DNA from: Desulfobulbus alkaliphilus
GTDB lineage: Bacteria > Desulfobacterota > Desulfobulbia > Desulfobulbales > Desulfobulbaceae
NCBI RefSeq assembly: GCF_016918545.1
Contig: NZ_JAFFQC010000013.1
Coordinates: 1-64,000, forward strand
Length of the DNA stretch: 64,000 nucleotides
Reading direction: 5' to 3'
A program made the translations under genes and the position numbers. Positions 40,819-48,888 of this stretch are shown in pieces. Under the pieces are notes generated by a model. The model saw only the letters and a program-made list of their open reading frames with translations. It ran no database searches and was not told the DNA's origin. How positions within the stretch are numbered: the stretch's first letter is position 1; every line of letters begins with the position of its first letter.

Positions 40819-41715
40819 CTAACGGCCTCCCCGGGGCTCAGTGCCCCGGCTCGACCTCTCCTTCTGTTCGAGAAAATCGGTGAACACGCCGGTTACCCCC
40901 CAGTCCAGCAACCTGCTCTGGCGGGTCGGATCGTTGACGGTGAAAACGTTGACCGCCAGACCCTCTGCCCGCAGGATGCTCACCAACGCCTGGTCAGTGA
41001 TGCTCTTTTCAGGATGATAGGCACAAACACCCAGTGAGCGCAGGTAGGGGACGAGATCCTCGGGGTGGTAACGCTGCTGCAGGGCGGCGGTGGCTATTTC
41101 CGGTGCATGTTGCCGGCAGGCACGCAGGTAGTCGTGATTAAACGAAGACAGGACCACCATCCCCCTCATCCCGGATGTACGGACCAGACGGATCACCTCT
41201 TTGACAATCTGAGGGCCCAAACTGGACGCTTTCATATCCTTGATTTCAACATTCAAAGGCATACAGTGGACCGCAGCCCAGGACAGCACCTCTTGCAAGG
41301 TGGGGATACGCTGCGGCAGAAGGGTGACAAGACGGTTTCGATGAACCGGACAGCGCGCCAGGGTGCGGAAAGGATCAGTCTCGACAAACCAGGAACCCGC
41401 ATCGAGACGGCGTATTTGGTCAGACCGCCAGTCATCAATATTCAGGCTGACCAGGCCCAGGTCCCATGCCATCATGGCAGCATTGCTGGTGCGGGTGAGG
41501 TTACGGTCATGAAAGACCATGACCGTACCGTCCCGGCAAAGGCGCACATCCAGCTCAATCATGCGACAACGACCCAGGCAGGCGGTAAAGGCGCTGAAGG
41601 TATTTTCCGGATACCAGCTCCGATACCCCCGATGGGCAATGATCAGCGGCTGCGCTCCAAAACGATCAAAAAAGCGGTGGTTCCGGGGGGAACCAGCAAG
41701 GATTGCGGTAGTCAC
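40819..41715 (-). CDS. Glycerophosphodiester phosphodiesterase
   Basis: A protein of about 298 residues if it starts at the GTG at 41715; the frame is open further upstream into gmhB, so the start is uncertain and no ribosome site is convincing. The TIM-barrel GDPD motifs are clear: PLIIAHRGYRSWYPENTFSA with the His-Arg and Glu-Asn, MIELDVRLCRDGTVMVFHDR-NLTRT with Glu-x-Asp and the second His, IPTLQEVLSWA, MPLNVEIKDMK and TVNDPTRQSRLLDWGVTGVF-TDF. It hydrolyses glycerophosphodiesters to glycerol-3-phosphate and an alcohol. It is the last gene of the ycaO-waaF-gmhB cluster, suggesting an envelope-lipid link. No signal peptide is evident. Confidence 0.85.
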   Translation of the reverse strand: MTTAILAGSPRNHRFFDRFGAQPLIIAHRGYRSWYPENTFSAFTACLGRCRMIELDVRLCRDGTVMVFHDRNLTRTSNAAMMAWDLGLVSLNIDDWRSDQIRRLDAGSWFVETDPFRTLARCPVHRNRLVTLLPQRIPTLQEVLSWAAVHCMPLNVEIKDMKASSLGPQIVKEVIRLVRTSGMRGMVVLSSFNHDYLRACRQHAPEIATAALQQRYHPEDLVPYLRSLGVCAYHPEKSITDQALVSILRAEGLAVNVFTVNDPTRQSRLLDWGVTGVFTDFLEQKERSSRGTEPRGGR

Positions 41716-41773
41716 AAACAGCTGCCAGAAGACGAAACCGCGCCTCTTCCGGGTGCCCTCGGCGGCAATTGTC

Positions 41774-42403
41774 TCACTCCTGCACCGCAGCGGTGCGAGC
41801 AATGATCCAACGGGCCGCCTCTTCCAGGTCAGAGGCCACATAATCAGGCTGGACCGCCTGCTTGGGGCCGATATAAGCGGCATCACCCTGACCATACCCG
41901 GTGAGGACAAGAACAGTAGCGGCACCGACAGCGGCACCACAGCGCAAATCAGACCATCGGTCGCCCACTATATAGGAAGAGGCTGGATCCAGACCCAGCT
42001 CCGTTGCGGCCTGTTCGATCAGGCCGGTTTTGGGTTTTCGGCAGTTGCAGTGCTGCCGATATCGCTCCTCCTTGGCCTCGGGGTGATGAGGGCAGATATA
42101 GATACCGTCGACACGGGCCCCTTCGAGGGCAAGGAGACGATGCATTTCCCGATGCACTTCATCGAGCAGGGAGGCCGGAAAATAGCCGCGGGCCAGGCCG
42201 GATTGATTGGTGACCACAACCACCGGCAACCCGCACTCGTTGAGAGCACGAATGGCCCGGCCGACCCCGGGCAGAAGATGAAAGCGGGAAATATGGTTGA
42301 TATAGCCCATCTGCTCGTTGATGGTCCCATCCCGATCAAGGAAAACCGCCGCACGACCAGGTTTGGCATTGCTGCACACCGGACTGCTCTCCTGGAACGC
42401 CAT
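41774..42403 (-). CDS. gmhB: D-glycero-D-manno-heptose 1,7-bisphosphate 7-phosphatase
   Basis: A 209-residue HAD phosphatase of lipopolysaccharide heptose synthesis. It removes the 7-phosphate from heptose bisphosphate. Motifs: AAVFLDRDGTINEQMGYINH (Asp-x-Asp-Gly-Thr), VVVVTNQSGLARGYF, the zinc loop CPHHPEAKEERYRQHCNCRK-P with Cys-x-His and Cys-x-Cys, and YIVGDRWSDLRCGAAVGAAT. Its ATG directly follows the waaF stop (TAAATG, no gap), so the two are co-translated, and the pathway partners fit. Confidence 0.93.
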   Translation of the reverse strand: MAFQESSPVCSNAKPGRAAVFLDRDGTINEQMGYINHISRFHLLPGVGRAIRALNECGLPVVVVTNQSGLARGYFPASLLDEVHREMHRLLALEGARVDGIYICPHHPEAKEERYRQHCNCRKPKTGLIEQAATELGLDPASSYIVGDRWSDLRCGAAVGAATVLVLTGYGQGDAAYIGPKQAVQPDYVASDLEEAARWIIARTAAVQE

Positions 42404-43465
42404 TTATTTCTCCTGCAAGGCCTGGATCACGGCCGCATACACTTCCGCCGCGGTGATCATCTGCATGCACCGGAAATGTTTCTCCGGGCATTTTGTTTTT
42501 TTGCAGGGACTGCAGGACAGTGGTTTGCGGACAACGATGGCATTCTCGGAGAACGGACCGGTGGCGATATGATCAGTGGATCCGAAAACAGCGACCAGCG
42601 GGGTGTGCAGGGCAGCGGCCACGTGCATCAGACCGGAATCATTGCTGACAAAGACATCGCATTCACCAATCAAAGCCATGGCTTCGATCAGGCTGGTGGC
42701 CCCGGTGAAGTCAACCAGACGGTCAGCCATCTTACCGGCGCGATCCATGATTGCCGCAGCTGTACCACTGTCGGCCGCACTGCCGAAGATAAGTATTCTC
42801 GCTTCGGAGTGACGTCCGATCAGCTCAGCCAGTTGGGCAAATTTCTCAGCCGGCCAGCGCTTGGCTGGTCCAAAGGCGGCTCCGGGATTGAAACCGATCA
42901 GTGGCACTGAGCGCGCAACCTGGCCGATGCGTTCCTCAAGCATCGCACGGGCGGCCTCGATCTGGTAGCCGGGAATGAACAGTTCCAGGGCAGTAGGTGC
43001 CGGCTTCAATCCCAGCCCCAGCAGCATACGCTGATAATAATGGACCTGATGCCTGCCGATCAGCTCTTGTTCCCGGCGGACTCCATGGGTAAGCAGAAGG
43101 CCCCGGGCATCGGTGGTGTAACCGCCGCGCACCGGAATACCCGCGACTTTGGCGATCAGGGCAGCTTCAAAGGCGTTCTGCAACAGCAACGCACAATCGA
43201 ACTGCTCCTCCCGAAGTGCGTTGGCAAGCCGCAACATCCCCTTGGGTCCACTGTGCATCCCTTTTTTTTCATAGAGAAACAACCGGTCGACCCGGGGGCT
43301 GTAGCGAAAGATATCACTCACCCAGGGATGGACCAGCATGGTGATCTCACTCTCCGGAAAATTTTCACGAATCGTTCGTACCGCCGGGGTGGTCATCACC
43401 GCATCGCCGATCCAGTTGGTGGATCGAACCAGAATTTTCTGAGGATTCTGGGGGAAGGGACTCAT
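42404..43465 (-). CDS. waaF: Lipopolysaccharide heptosyltransferase II
   Basis: A 353-residue GT9 glycosyltransferase that adds the second heptose to the inner core of lipopolysaccharide at the cytoplasmic face of the inner membrane. Motifs: ILVRSTNWIGDAVMTTPAVR at the N-terminus (the Gly-Asp catalytic area), RVDRLFLYEKKGMHSGPKGM, VPLIGFNPGAAFGPAKRWPA-EKFAQL, VDFTGATSLIEAMALIGECD and FVSNDSGLMHVAAALHTPLV-AVFGSTDHIATGPF. Its start overlaps the stop of the upstream ycaO-TPR gene by four bases. The C-terminal Cys cluster SCSPCKKTKCPEKHFRC is typical of this family in gram-negatives. Confidence 0.95.
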   Translation of the reverse strand: MSPFPQNPQKILVRSTNWIGDAVMTTPAVRTIRENFPESEITMLVHPWVSDIFRYSPRVDRLFLYEKKGMHSGPKGMLRLANALREEQFDCALLLQNAFEAALIAKVAGIPVRGGYTTDARGLLLTHGVRREQELIGRHQVHYYQRMLLGLGLKPAPTALELFIPGYQIEAARAMLEERIGQVARSVPLIGFNPGAAFGPAKRWPAEKFAQLAELIGRHSEARILIFGSAADSGTAAAIMDRAGKMADRLVDFTGATSLIEAMALIGECDVFVSNDSGLMHVAAALHTPLVAVFGSTDHIATGPFSENAIVVRKPLSCSPCKKTKCPEKHFRCMQMITAAEVYAAVIQALQEK

Positions 43466-45237
43466 GATGAAGGACTGTTCGTTGTTTCGACGCTCAATAA
43501 ACCGGCAAGCCGTTCGACGGCAAAGGTGATGGCCGGATCCTGAGACAAGGCGATCTCATAGTTGACCATAGCCTCTTCCGTCTCGCCAAGACATTCCAGA
43601 TTAAGGGCCAGATTGGCGTAATCAATGGCTGAGACCGGGTTCAAGAGAACAGCGCGACGGAAATGATCCACCGCTTCTGCGTGTCGTCCGGTTTTGTAGC
43701 AGCAGACACCCAGGGTATTGAAGATGTCGGGTCGCTCTTCATCCAGGGCCAGCCCCTGACGCAGTGCGGCAATAGCCTCTTCATATCGGCCGAGATCGCG
43801 CAGACAGCAGCCCAGATAGGAATACAGATAGGGCAGATCTTCCTGTTGCGGGCTGCATCGCAGAGCCTCTTCGAAACAGGCCAGAGCTTCAGTGACGGCT
43901 CCCTGATCGTAAAGATGGCGGCCCCGGTAAAAATGGAGAAAATAGGCCGATGGCAAAAGGCGCTGCATAGCCGTCAGCCAGAGATCGAGCTGATCACCCT
44001 CGAGCAGGTCAGCGGCCAGCTTGGCGGCAAACAGGGCCGCATTGCCGCCCATGGCCCGTTCCCGGAAATGGGCACCGGGGATAATGGTGTACAGGGCCGG
44101 GATCTCCAGTTGCGGATGGGTGGTGTTGATGATCAAAACCTCCATCCCATTGCGCTGCAGCGCGGCAACACAGTTGTTGACCTCCTGAAAGATATCTTCA
44201 TCGGCAAGATCAGCCATTTCCCCCAGGGTGACGGTGGAAGTGCTGCGGAGCAGATGATCGACTTCGTCCAGACTGAGGGGCTTGGGCAGACCGCTTGCCA
44301 CATAATTAGAACCGGTGTTGAAATCACCGGCCAGCTGGGCAACCTCGGTCAGGGCCCGGATCAGTGCCTTGTTGGCGTCGGGTGTGGTACCGGCGGTGTA
44401 GACGATCTCGCTTGTGTGCGGAAAGGTGGCGGGGTCCCAGGCCAGGGCACCGACAGTGGGAATGCCCGTATCCAGAGAGAAGTCGCTGAGATGGACCTCG
44501 ATGCCATTGTTTCTGAACTTGTCGAGCAGTTCGCAGGCCACTGGATCGGTAATCGATGCCGGATCGATTTTTGCCGTGGCAAGACGATCCCGGGTGACCA
44601 GAGCACAGACATGACGCTCGACGATCTCGCATATTCCCTGCAGGACCGCCTCTTCATAGGTATTCCCCGCGGACGGACCATTGAACTCATTGATGGCATA
44701 AAACCAGGAAAAGGGGATCAGCACCGGAGCATTGTCGCCAAGACGCTGGGCCCAGGTCCAGCGCAGTGGCAGATCGGCAAGCAGGCGACGCAACAATTCT
44801 GGAGACAGATCAACATCGTGCACTGAATGTAGTAAGGTCTCAATGGGCAGCACCGGATACCCTTGTGCTTCCATGCGCTCATAATCACCGACGAGAAAAT
44901 TATCCTTGTCGTTGAGAAAACTGAAGAAGCTGAAACGTTCGCCCAACTCCATACAAGCGCTGGCACGGGCCTGATCCGGAGTCGACCCCTTGCCCATCTG
45001 CTTCTTATTGCCGATAATTCGCCGGGCATCAGCCCCACACAGGCTGAAATAGACGGGGATACCGAGACGGCCGTTATCGATACGGCGAATGTCCTTGAGA
45101 ATATCGAGACGGCAAGCCTGCAGTCGCTGTTGAAATCGGGCTACGGTTTCGTTGGGGGTGCAGGCTTTGTCCTGATCAAAGGTGTATTTTTTGCGGCAGG
45201 CCTGCAGGGTGATCATTTTTTTTTCCATTCCATCCAT
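43462..45237 (-). CDS. YcaO-domain protein with C-terminal TPR repeats
   Basis: A 591-residue protein. The YcaO domain (residues ~70-400) has the ATP-binding signature helices: TPDQARASACMELGERFSFF, NTYEEAVLQGICEIVERHVC, and TTPDANKALIRALTEVAQLA-GDFN. The TPR half (residues ~420-585) shows HFYRGRHLYDQGAVTEALAC-FEEALR, YLYSYLGCCLRDLGRYEEAI and NLALNLECLGETEEAMVNYE. YcaO enzymes activate amide oxygen with ATP to make azolines, thioamides or amidines, and they also affect RimO-type modification. No precursor peptide, dehydrogenase or TfuA partner is nearby; the only companions are waaF, gmhB and gdpd. Three close ATGs make the exact start uncertain (45237, 45228 or 45216). Confidence 0.87.
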   Translation of the reverse strand: MDGMEKKMITLQACRKKYTFDQDKACTPNETVARFQQRLQACRLDILKDIRRIDNGRLGIPVYFSLCGADARRIIGNKKQMGKGSTPDQARASACMELGERFSFFSFLNDKDNFLVGDYERMEAQGYPVLPIETLLHSVHDVDLSPELLRRLLADLPLRWTWAQRLGDNAPVLIPFSWFYAINEFNGPSAGNTYEEAVLQGICEIVERHVCALVTRDRLATAKIDPASITDPVACELLDKFRNNGIEVHLSDFSLDTGIPTVGALAWDPATFPHTSEIVYTAGTTPDANKALIRALTEVAQLAGDFNTGSNYVASGLPKPLSLDEVDHLLRSTSTVTLGEMADLADEDIFQEVNNCVAALQRNGMEVLIINTTHPQLEIPALYTIIPGAHFRERAMGGNAALFAAKLAADLLEGDQLDLWLTAMQRLLPSAYFLHFYRGRHLYDQGAVTEALACFEEALRCSPQQEDLPYLYSYLGCCLRDLGRYEEAIAALRQGLALDEERPDIFNTLGVCCYKTGRHAEAVDHFRRAVLLNPVSAIDYANLALNLECLGETEEAMVNYEIALSQDPAITFAVERLAGLLSVETTNSPSS

Positions 45238-45339
45238 CGTTTTAAATGCTGTTAAGATCGAAACAGTTGTTCAGCCCGCCCCGAACAGGGACAAAGCTCC
45301 AAAACGGGTAAGGTCATTGAGTGCCCGAAAAAACCTTCA

Positions 45340-45473
45340 CCTCAATCCGTGACGCCTGGATGCTTGTTTTGGATATATCCTGTGTAATCAAGTTATAATT
45401 GCAGTGGAATCCTTGATAATAACCTCCACCAGCCGCCCTTCGGGTTGTGCGGAGGTGCGCTCACCGATCCAGG
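45340..45473 (+). repeat. CTGAATCCGTGACGG element, short form
   Basis: Begins CCTCAATCCGTGACGCCTGG, keeps TGCTTGTTTTGGATATATCC, TTATAATTGCAGTGGAATCC and TTGATAATAACC, then CCAGCCGCCCTTCGGG, and ends GCTCACCGATCCAGG. It lies between the ycaO and tsaE genes and stops three bases before the tsaE stop codon. Confidence 0.85.
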
Positions 45474-45475
45474 CT

Positions 45476-46009
45476 TCAATGAAGCATGGGGATAACCTGG
45501 GCCATTCTTGATCGCCAAAAAGGCCCACAGGGTGCAAGGGTAACCTCTCTTCTCCCCTGCGGATCGATCATGATCCGGATATCCAAGCGATTTATCGGGG
45601 CGAGGGAGCCGAGCCGTTCCGGCCATTCGATGATGGTCACGCCCTCCAGTTCGAGAAAGTCCAGCAAACCGGCTTCCTCAACATCCACTTCGTCATTGAG
45701 CCGGTAGCAATCCATGTGATACACCGGCAGACGGCCATGGTACTCATGGAGAAGGGCAAAAGTGGGACTGGAAACATACTGCTCCGCTCCAACGCCGAGG
45801 GCATGAGCAAGAAAACGGACCAAGGTTGTTTTGCCGGCGCCCAATGCACCATACAGAAAAAGAACATCGCCGGGCACCAGAACTCCGGCAAGGGCGGTGG
45901 CGATCCGGGTGAGATCCTCTTCCACCGCACAGACCAGAGATGCGACCTCACCCTGTCCAGGGCCCTGGTTGATCTGGAGAGGAACTATCATGGAATTGCT
46001 CTTCGTCAT
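45476..46009 (-). CDS. tsaE: tRNA threonylcarbamoyladenosine biosynthesis ATPase TsaE
   Basis: A 177-residue cytoplasmic ATPase of the t6A pathway, which works with TsaB/TsaD to transfer threonylcarbamoyl to A37 of ANN-decoding tRNAs. Key motifs: GDVLFLYGALGAGKTTLVRF (Walker A), VSSPTFALLHEYHGRLPVYH with the switch Thr, MDCYRLNDEVDVEEAGLLDF and VTIIEWPERLGSLAP (Walker B plus Glu-Trp-Pro). The start is not settled: ATG at 46009 is chosen, but codons at 46054 and 45991 are also in frame. The substrate-forming partner Sua5 is encoded at 62.1-62.7 kb. Confidence 0.93.
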   Translation of the reverse strand: MTKSNSMIVPLQINQGPGQGEVASLVCAVEEDLTRIATALAGVLVPGDVLFLYGALGAGKTTLVRFLAHALGVGAEQYVSSPTFALLHEYHGRLPVYHMDCYRLNDEVDVEEAGLLDFLELEGVTIIEWPERLGSLAPINRLDIRIMIDPQGRREVTLAPCGPFWRSRMAQVIPMLH

Positions 46010-46069
46010 CAGCTCCATGTCTTTGCGAATATTGGAGAAAAAGTAACGAATCACCGCATTACCGCAGTT

Positions 46070-46261
46070 CTATTGTACGGTGGAATCAGTCCTCAGGCAA
46101 GCTTCAATCGTCATAAAGCGGTCTCGAACAGACCACAGGCAGCGCCCATCCAGAAACGGTTCCTTTCCTCTGACTCTCAGTTGCGCCCTCGTTTTTTCGG
46201 AAATATACACCATAACCGGGTCGTCTATTACGCTCTTGTATTGTCTGGAGTCACCTGCCAT
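46070..46261 (-). CDS. Hypothetical 63-residue protein
   Basis: Starts at the ATG at 46261, six bases after AGGAG. That ribosome site lies at the terminus of a repeat element (GGATTCAGGAG). The product (MAGDSRQYKSVIDDPVMVYI, SEKTRAQLRVRGKEPFLDGR, CLWSVRDRFMTIEACLRTDS) is soluble and basic, and not recognised. It precedes tsaE by about 60 bases. Good ribosome spacing and even composition support it, but no homology can be claimed. Confidence 0.45.
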   Translation of the reverse strand: MAGDSRQYKSVIDDPVMVYISEKTRAQLRVRGKEPFLDGRCLWSVRDRFMTIEACLRTDSTVQ

Positions 46262-46269
46262 ACCTGACT

Positions 46270-46401
46270 CCTGAATCCGTGACGGCTGGAGGCTTGTTTT
46301 GGATATATCTTGCTGTCATCAAATTATAAATGCAGCGGAATCCTTGACAATACCCTTCACCAGCCGCCCTTTTGGTTGGTCCGTCCGCTCTCGGATCCAA
46401 G
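46270..46401 (+). repeat. CTGAATCCGTGACGG element, short form
   Basis: CCTGAATCCGTGACGGCTGG, GCTTGTTTTGGATATATCTT, GCTGTCATCAAATTATAAAT, GCAGCGGAATCCTTGACAAT, CCTTCACCAGCCGCCC, with the end TCTCGGATCCAAG. It lies between the small hypothetical gene and rlmH. Confidence 0.85.
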
Positions 46402-46407
46402 TGACTG

Positions 46408-46875
46408 TCACTTATGATACTTATGACCGGCTTTGATGGTACAGGCCCGATAAAGTTGTTCCAGCAGAATCAGCCTGGTCATTTCATGGGTAAAAGTCAG
46501 CCTGGACAGCGACAGAATCGTATCGGCCCGCGCCAGCAGGGAAGAGTGCAGGCCCAGATGGCCACCAATGAGGAAACTGACCGTCCCCACGCCCCTCTCC
46601 TCCCAGCCGGAGAGCAACACAGCAAGTTCTTCTGAATTGGGCAGGGCTCCGGAAGGGTCAAGAGCGACGCGTACACCGGCGCTGTCGGTTCGTTGCAGAA
46701 GAAGATCCGCCTCAATCTGTTTCATGACCTCTTCCGGGTCCTTACGGCCATGCCGTTCCTTGAGGATCGGCAGTTCGACCGTGGCGAATCGCCCCAGGCG
46801 GCCGGCATAATCACGGATTCCAGCTTCGAGATATCCTTCCCTGGTCTTGCCGAGCAGAGGAATGAGAAATTTCAT
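46408..46875 (-). CDS. rlmH: 23S rRNA (pseudouridine-1915-N3)-methyltransferase RlmH
   Basis: A 155-residue SPOUT methyltransferase that methylates pseudouridine 1915 in helix 69 of 23S rRNA. Signature pieces: VALDPSGALPNSEELAVLL, VSFLIGGHLGLHSSLLARAD (SAM-binding trefoil knot Gly-Gly-x-x-Gly) and LSLSRLTFTHEMTRLILLEQ-LYRACTIKAGHKYHK at the end, which is nearly invariant in the family. Length is exactly typical. It overlaps ykgJ upstream by four bases (ATGA). Confidence 0.96.
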   Translation of the reverse strand: MKFLIPLLGKTREGYLEAGIRDYAGRLGRFATVELPILKERHGRKDPEEVMKQIEADLLLQRTDSAGVRVALDPSGALPNSEELAVLLSGWEERGVGTVSFLIGGHLGLHSSLLARADTILSLSRLTFTHEMTRLILLEQLYRACTIKAGHKYHK

Positions 46876-47297
46876 ATTCCCTGGTCACCGCCTTCGGTAC
46901 TCTCCAGGCAGGCCTGGAGAATACGGCAAAACAAGTCATAGCCTATATCTTTGTTGAAACCCGGACAAGAAGCGGTAATGGCCTGATAGTTGGCTGCATC
47001 GTGGAGCATACTCGGATGCAGCGGCCACTGCCGGCACCGCCAGGGTCTGCCGGCATGGACAGTGCATCCGGCCTCGCCGTCATAAAAGATGCAATGCCCG
47101 TCCTGAATCTTCATCTGTACCACTGAACCAGTGATCCGCCAGTACCGGCGACGGGTCTCCTCCGGACTGAGACCCAGGACCCGAATCATCCGCGCCTGGT
47201 CCTTTTCGTCCAGAGAGACCGTGGTCTCACCATGGCAACAGAAACCGCAACGGACACATTGAAAAATATCGCTCAACTGATACCTGTTTCCGCTCAT
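46872..47297 (-). CDS. YkgJ-family zinc/iron-chelating cysteine-cluster protein
   Basis: A 141-residue protein with the CxxCxxxCC-type N-terminal cluster (FQCVRCGFCCHGETTVSL). Further conserved cysteines follow in DGHCIFYDGEAGCTVHAGRP, WRCRQWPLHPSM and ITASCPGFN, the UPF0153/YkgJ pattern thought to bind zinc or iron-sulfur. Its function is unknown; it is co-translated with rlmH. The ATG at 47297 uses the ribosome site AGGAAAG, which is part of the terminus of the repeat copy at 47306-47430. Confidence 0.88.
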   Translation of the reverse strand: MSGNRYQLSDIFQCVRCGFCCHGETTVSLDEKDQARMIRVLGLSPEETRRRYWRITGSVVQMKIQDGHCIFYDGEAGCTVHAGRPWRCRQWPLHPSMLHDAANYQAITASCPGFNKDIGYDLFCRILQACLESTEGGDQGI

Positions 47298-47305
47298 ATC
47301 GCTTT

Positions 47306-47430
47306 CCTGAATCCGTGACGGCATACATTTGTCTGCAATACATTGTCCTGAGTCCGTCCGTTCAAGTGTCCTTGCATCGAACGATCACAAACGCCAAAAT
47401 TGAGGCACGAAGAAGCGCTTACGGATCCAG
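47306..47430 (+). repeat. CTGAATCCGTGACGG element, rearranged copy
   Basis: The left end CCTGAATCCGTGACGGC is kept, the usual TATATCTTACTG core is missing, and the right half of the hairpin module remains (ATCGAACGATCACAAACGCC, AAAATTGAGGCACGAAGAAG, CGCTTACGGATCCAG). An internal deletion explains it. Confidence 0.65.
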
Positions 47431-47486
47431 CAGTTTAAAAAACAAGAAAAAACGTCGGCCTTGAACCAGGACGACGTTGGATGGAA

Positions 47487-47704
47487 CCTTGAATCCGTGA
47501 CAGCTGGGCTCCTGTTTTGGATCTCTTCTGCTGGAGCCGGCTCATATGTGGGGCGGTTTTTTTTTAACAAACCGTCACCTGCCGTTTTTCGGGGGTCCGT
47601 CCGCACGTCAGCTTTATTGCCCGTACCCGTCCGATAAAGTGCCCATTAATCGAACGGTCACAGACAATAAAGCTGACGCACGGAGGCATGCTCACGGATC
47701 CAGG
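47487..47704 (+). repeat. CTGAATCCGTGACGG element, long form
   Basis: Starts CCTTGAATCCGTGACAGCTG and ends GCTCACGGATCCAGG. The core is altered, but the hairpin module is full: GTCCGCACGTCAGCTTTATT, GCCCGTACCCGTCCGATAAA-GTG, then TTAATCGAACGGTCACAGAC-AATAAAGCTGACGCACGGAG. A further terminus fragment (GAAGCTGACCGGACGGATCC-AGG) sits at about 47730-47752. Confidence 0.8.
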
Positions 47705-47775
47705 TTTATCCTATTGGTCACCAACATTGAAGCTGACCGGACGGATCCAGGTTATACGCAGGCACTGAACAGCTC

Positions 47776-48330
47776 TCAGGCGTAGCCGATAGTGTCACCG
47801 AATATTGAAATATCAATGCCGAATTTCTGTGCCGCCCGTTTCCATTTCAGGGCATCCGGTGTATGGAAAAGCACTTCTATGTCCGCGGGGACTGTCAACC
47901 AGCTGTTATCGATCAATTCGCCTTCCAGTTGCCCAGCTCCCCAACCAGCGTAGCCGAGTATGAACAGATATTCCTTGGGACCCTGCCCCAACGATATATC
48001 CTCAAGCAGTCTTGAGTCCCGACTCAGAAAAACACCGGGCTTGACTTCAACGGCGTAGCGCTGATCATGTTTGGTATCCGAGTAGAGAATGAAACCTGCG
48101 TCCATCTCCACGGGTCCGCCCATGTATACCGGCGGCAGTGGTCCTTCGGGAATAGTGAGATTGGATCCATGGAGGATATCTAGCAGGGTAATTTCAGGGT
48201 TGGGATTGTTAATCACCAGCCCCATGGCCCCTTCTTCATTATGGGCACAGATATAGATCACCTGCTCCTGAAATCGAGGGTCGGGCATCTGGGGAGTGGA
48301 AATAAGAAATTGTCCAGCAAGGCTTTCCAT
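47776..48330 (-). CDS. YqgE/AlgH family protein
   Basis: A 184-residue conserved cytoplasmic protein (UPF0301). Signatures: MESLAGQFLISTPQMPDPRF-QEQVIYICAHNEEGAMGLVI-N, GPVEMDAGFILYSDT, FILGYAGWGAGQLEGELIDN-SWLTVPAD and a closing IDISIFGDTIGYA. In some bacteria AlgH affects alginate regulation, and the wider family is linked to nucleic-acid binding, but its activity is not known. Single gene. Confidence 0.93.
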   Translation of the reverse strand: MESLAGQFLISTPQMPDPRFQEQVIYICAHNEEGAMGLVINNPNPEITLLDILHGSNLTIPEGPLPPVYMGGPVEMDAGFILYSDTKHDQRYAVEVKPGVFLSRDSRLLEDISLGQGPKEYLFILGYAGWGAGQLEGELIDNSWLTVPADIEVLFHTPDALKWKRAAQKFGIDISIFGDTIGYA

Positions 48331-48519
48331 AGTCTCTGTTTATCCGTTCGCTCGTTTAATCGAAAGAGGACCTCATCAACTCCTGGTACGATCGAAGGCA
48401 GAGCGGTCCACTGCTGTTCAGAGAAAGGGAAGGGAGTTGTCTCACTGTAGCCTTTCGGGTACAGTGTAAACATATTCACAGCAACTGGCAACCGCTATGC
48501 AAGGAAAACAGAAACAGAT

Positions 48520-48705
48520 ATGAGTGGACAATCACCCCTGATCAGCACATCGGCAAATCTGAAAAAAGCCCTGACCTGGATGGCGGAAACTCTTGCCGAG
48601 CATCCGGGAAAAAAAAGGATCAATATCCTGCGGGAGGCAGAATTACGTTTCGATCTCACACCGCTGGAATGCGAATTTCTTGACACCCATTTCAGCAACG
48701 AATAA
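48520..48705 (+). CDS. Hypothetical 61-residue protein
   Basis: MSGQSPLISTSANLKKALTW then MAETLAEHPGKKRINILREA and ELRFDLTPLECEFLDTHFSN-E. It is helical and acidic with a possible helix-turn-helix-like segment (INILREAELRFDLTPLECEF). AAGGAAAA lies upstream but rather far (about 13 bases). Several small proteobacterial proteins of this make-up exist without assigned function; I cannot name the family. The gene is divergent from yqgE. Confidence 0.6.
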   Translation: MSGQSPLISTSANLKKALTWMAETLAEHPGKKRINILREAELRFDLTPLECEFLDTHFSNE

Positions 48706-48761
48706 CCGTAGTCTGTTTTGGTCACCACCTTGTTTCAGGTATCGGAGTCCATTTTCATTCC

Positions 48762-48888
48762 CCTGAATCCGTGACGGCCGGACGCTGGTTTTGGATACAT
48801 CTTACTGTGATCATAATATAATCGCAGCGGAACCCTTGACAATACCTTTCACCAGCCGCCCTTCGGGACGTTCGCTCACGGATCCAGG
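48762..48888 (+). repeat. CTGAATCCGTGACGG element, short form, overlapping the kinase gene end
   Basis: CCTGAATCCGTGACGGCCGG to GCTCACGGATCCAGG, with TTTGGATACATCTTACTGTG, TAATCGCAGCGGAACCCTTG, CACCAGCCGCCCTTCGGG. The right end contributes the last codons and the stop of the histidine kinase gene: read on the minus strand, CCTGGATCCGTGA gives Leu-Asp-Pro-stop. Confidence 0.88.
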
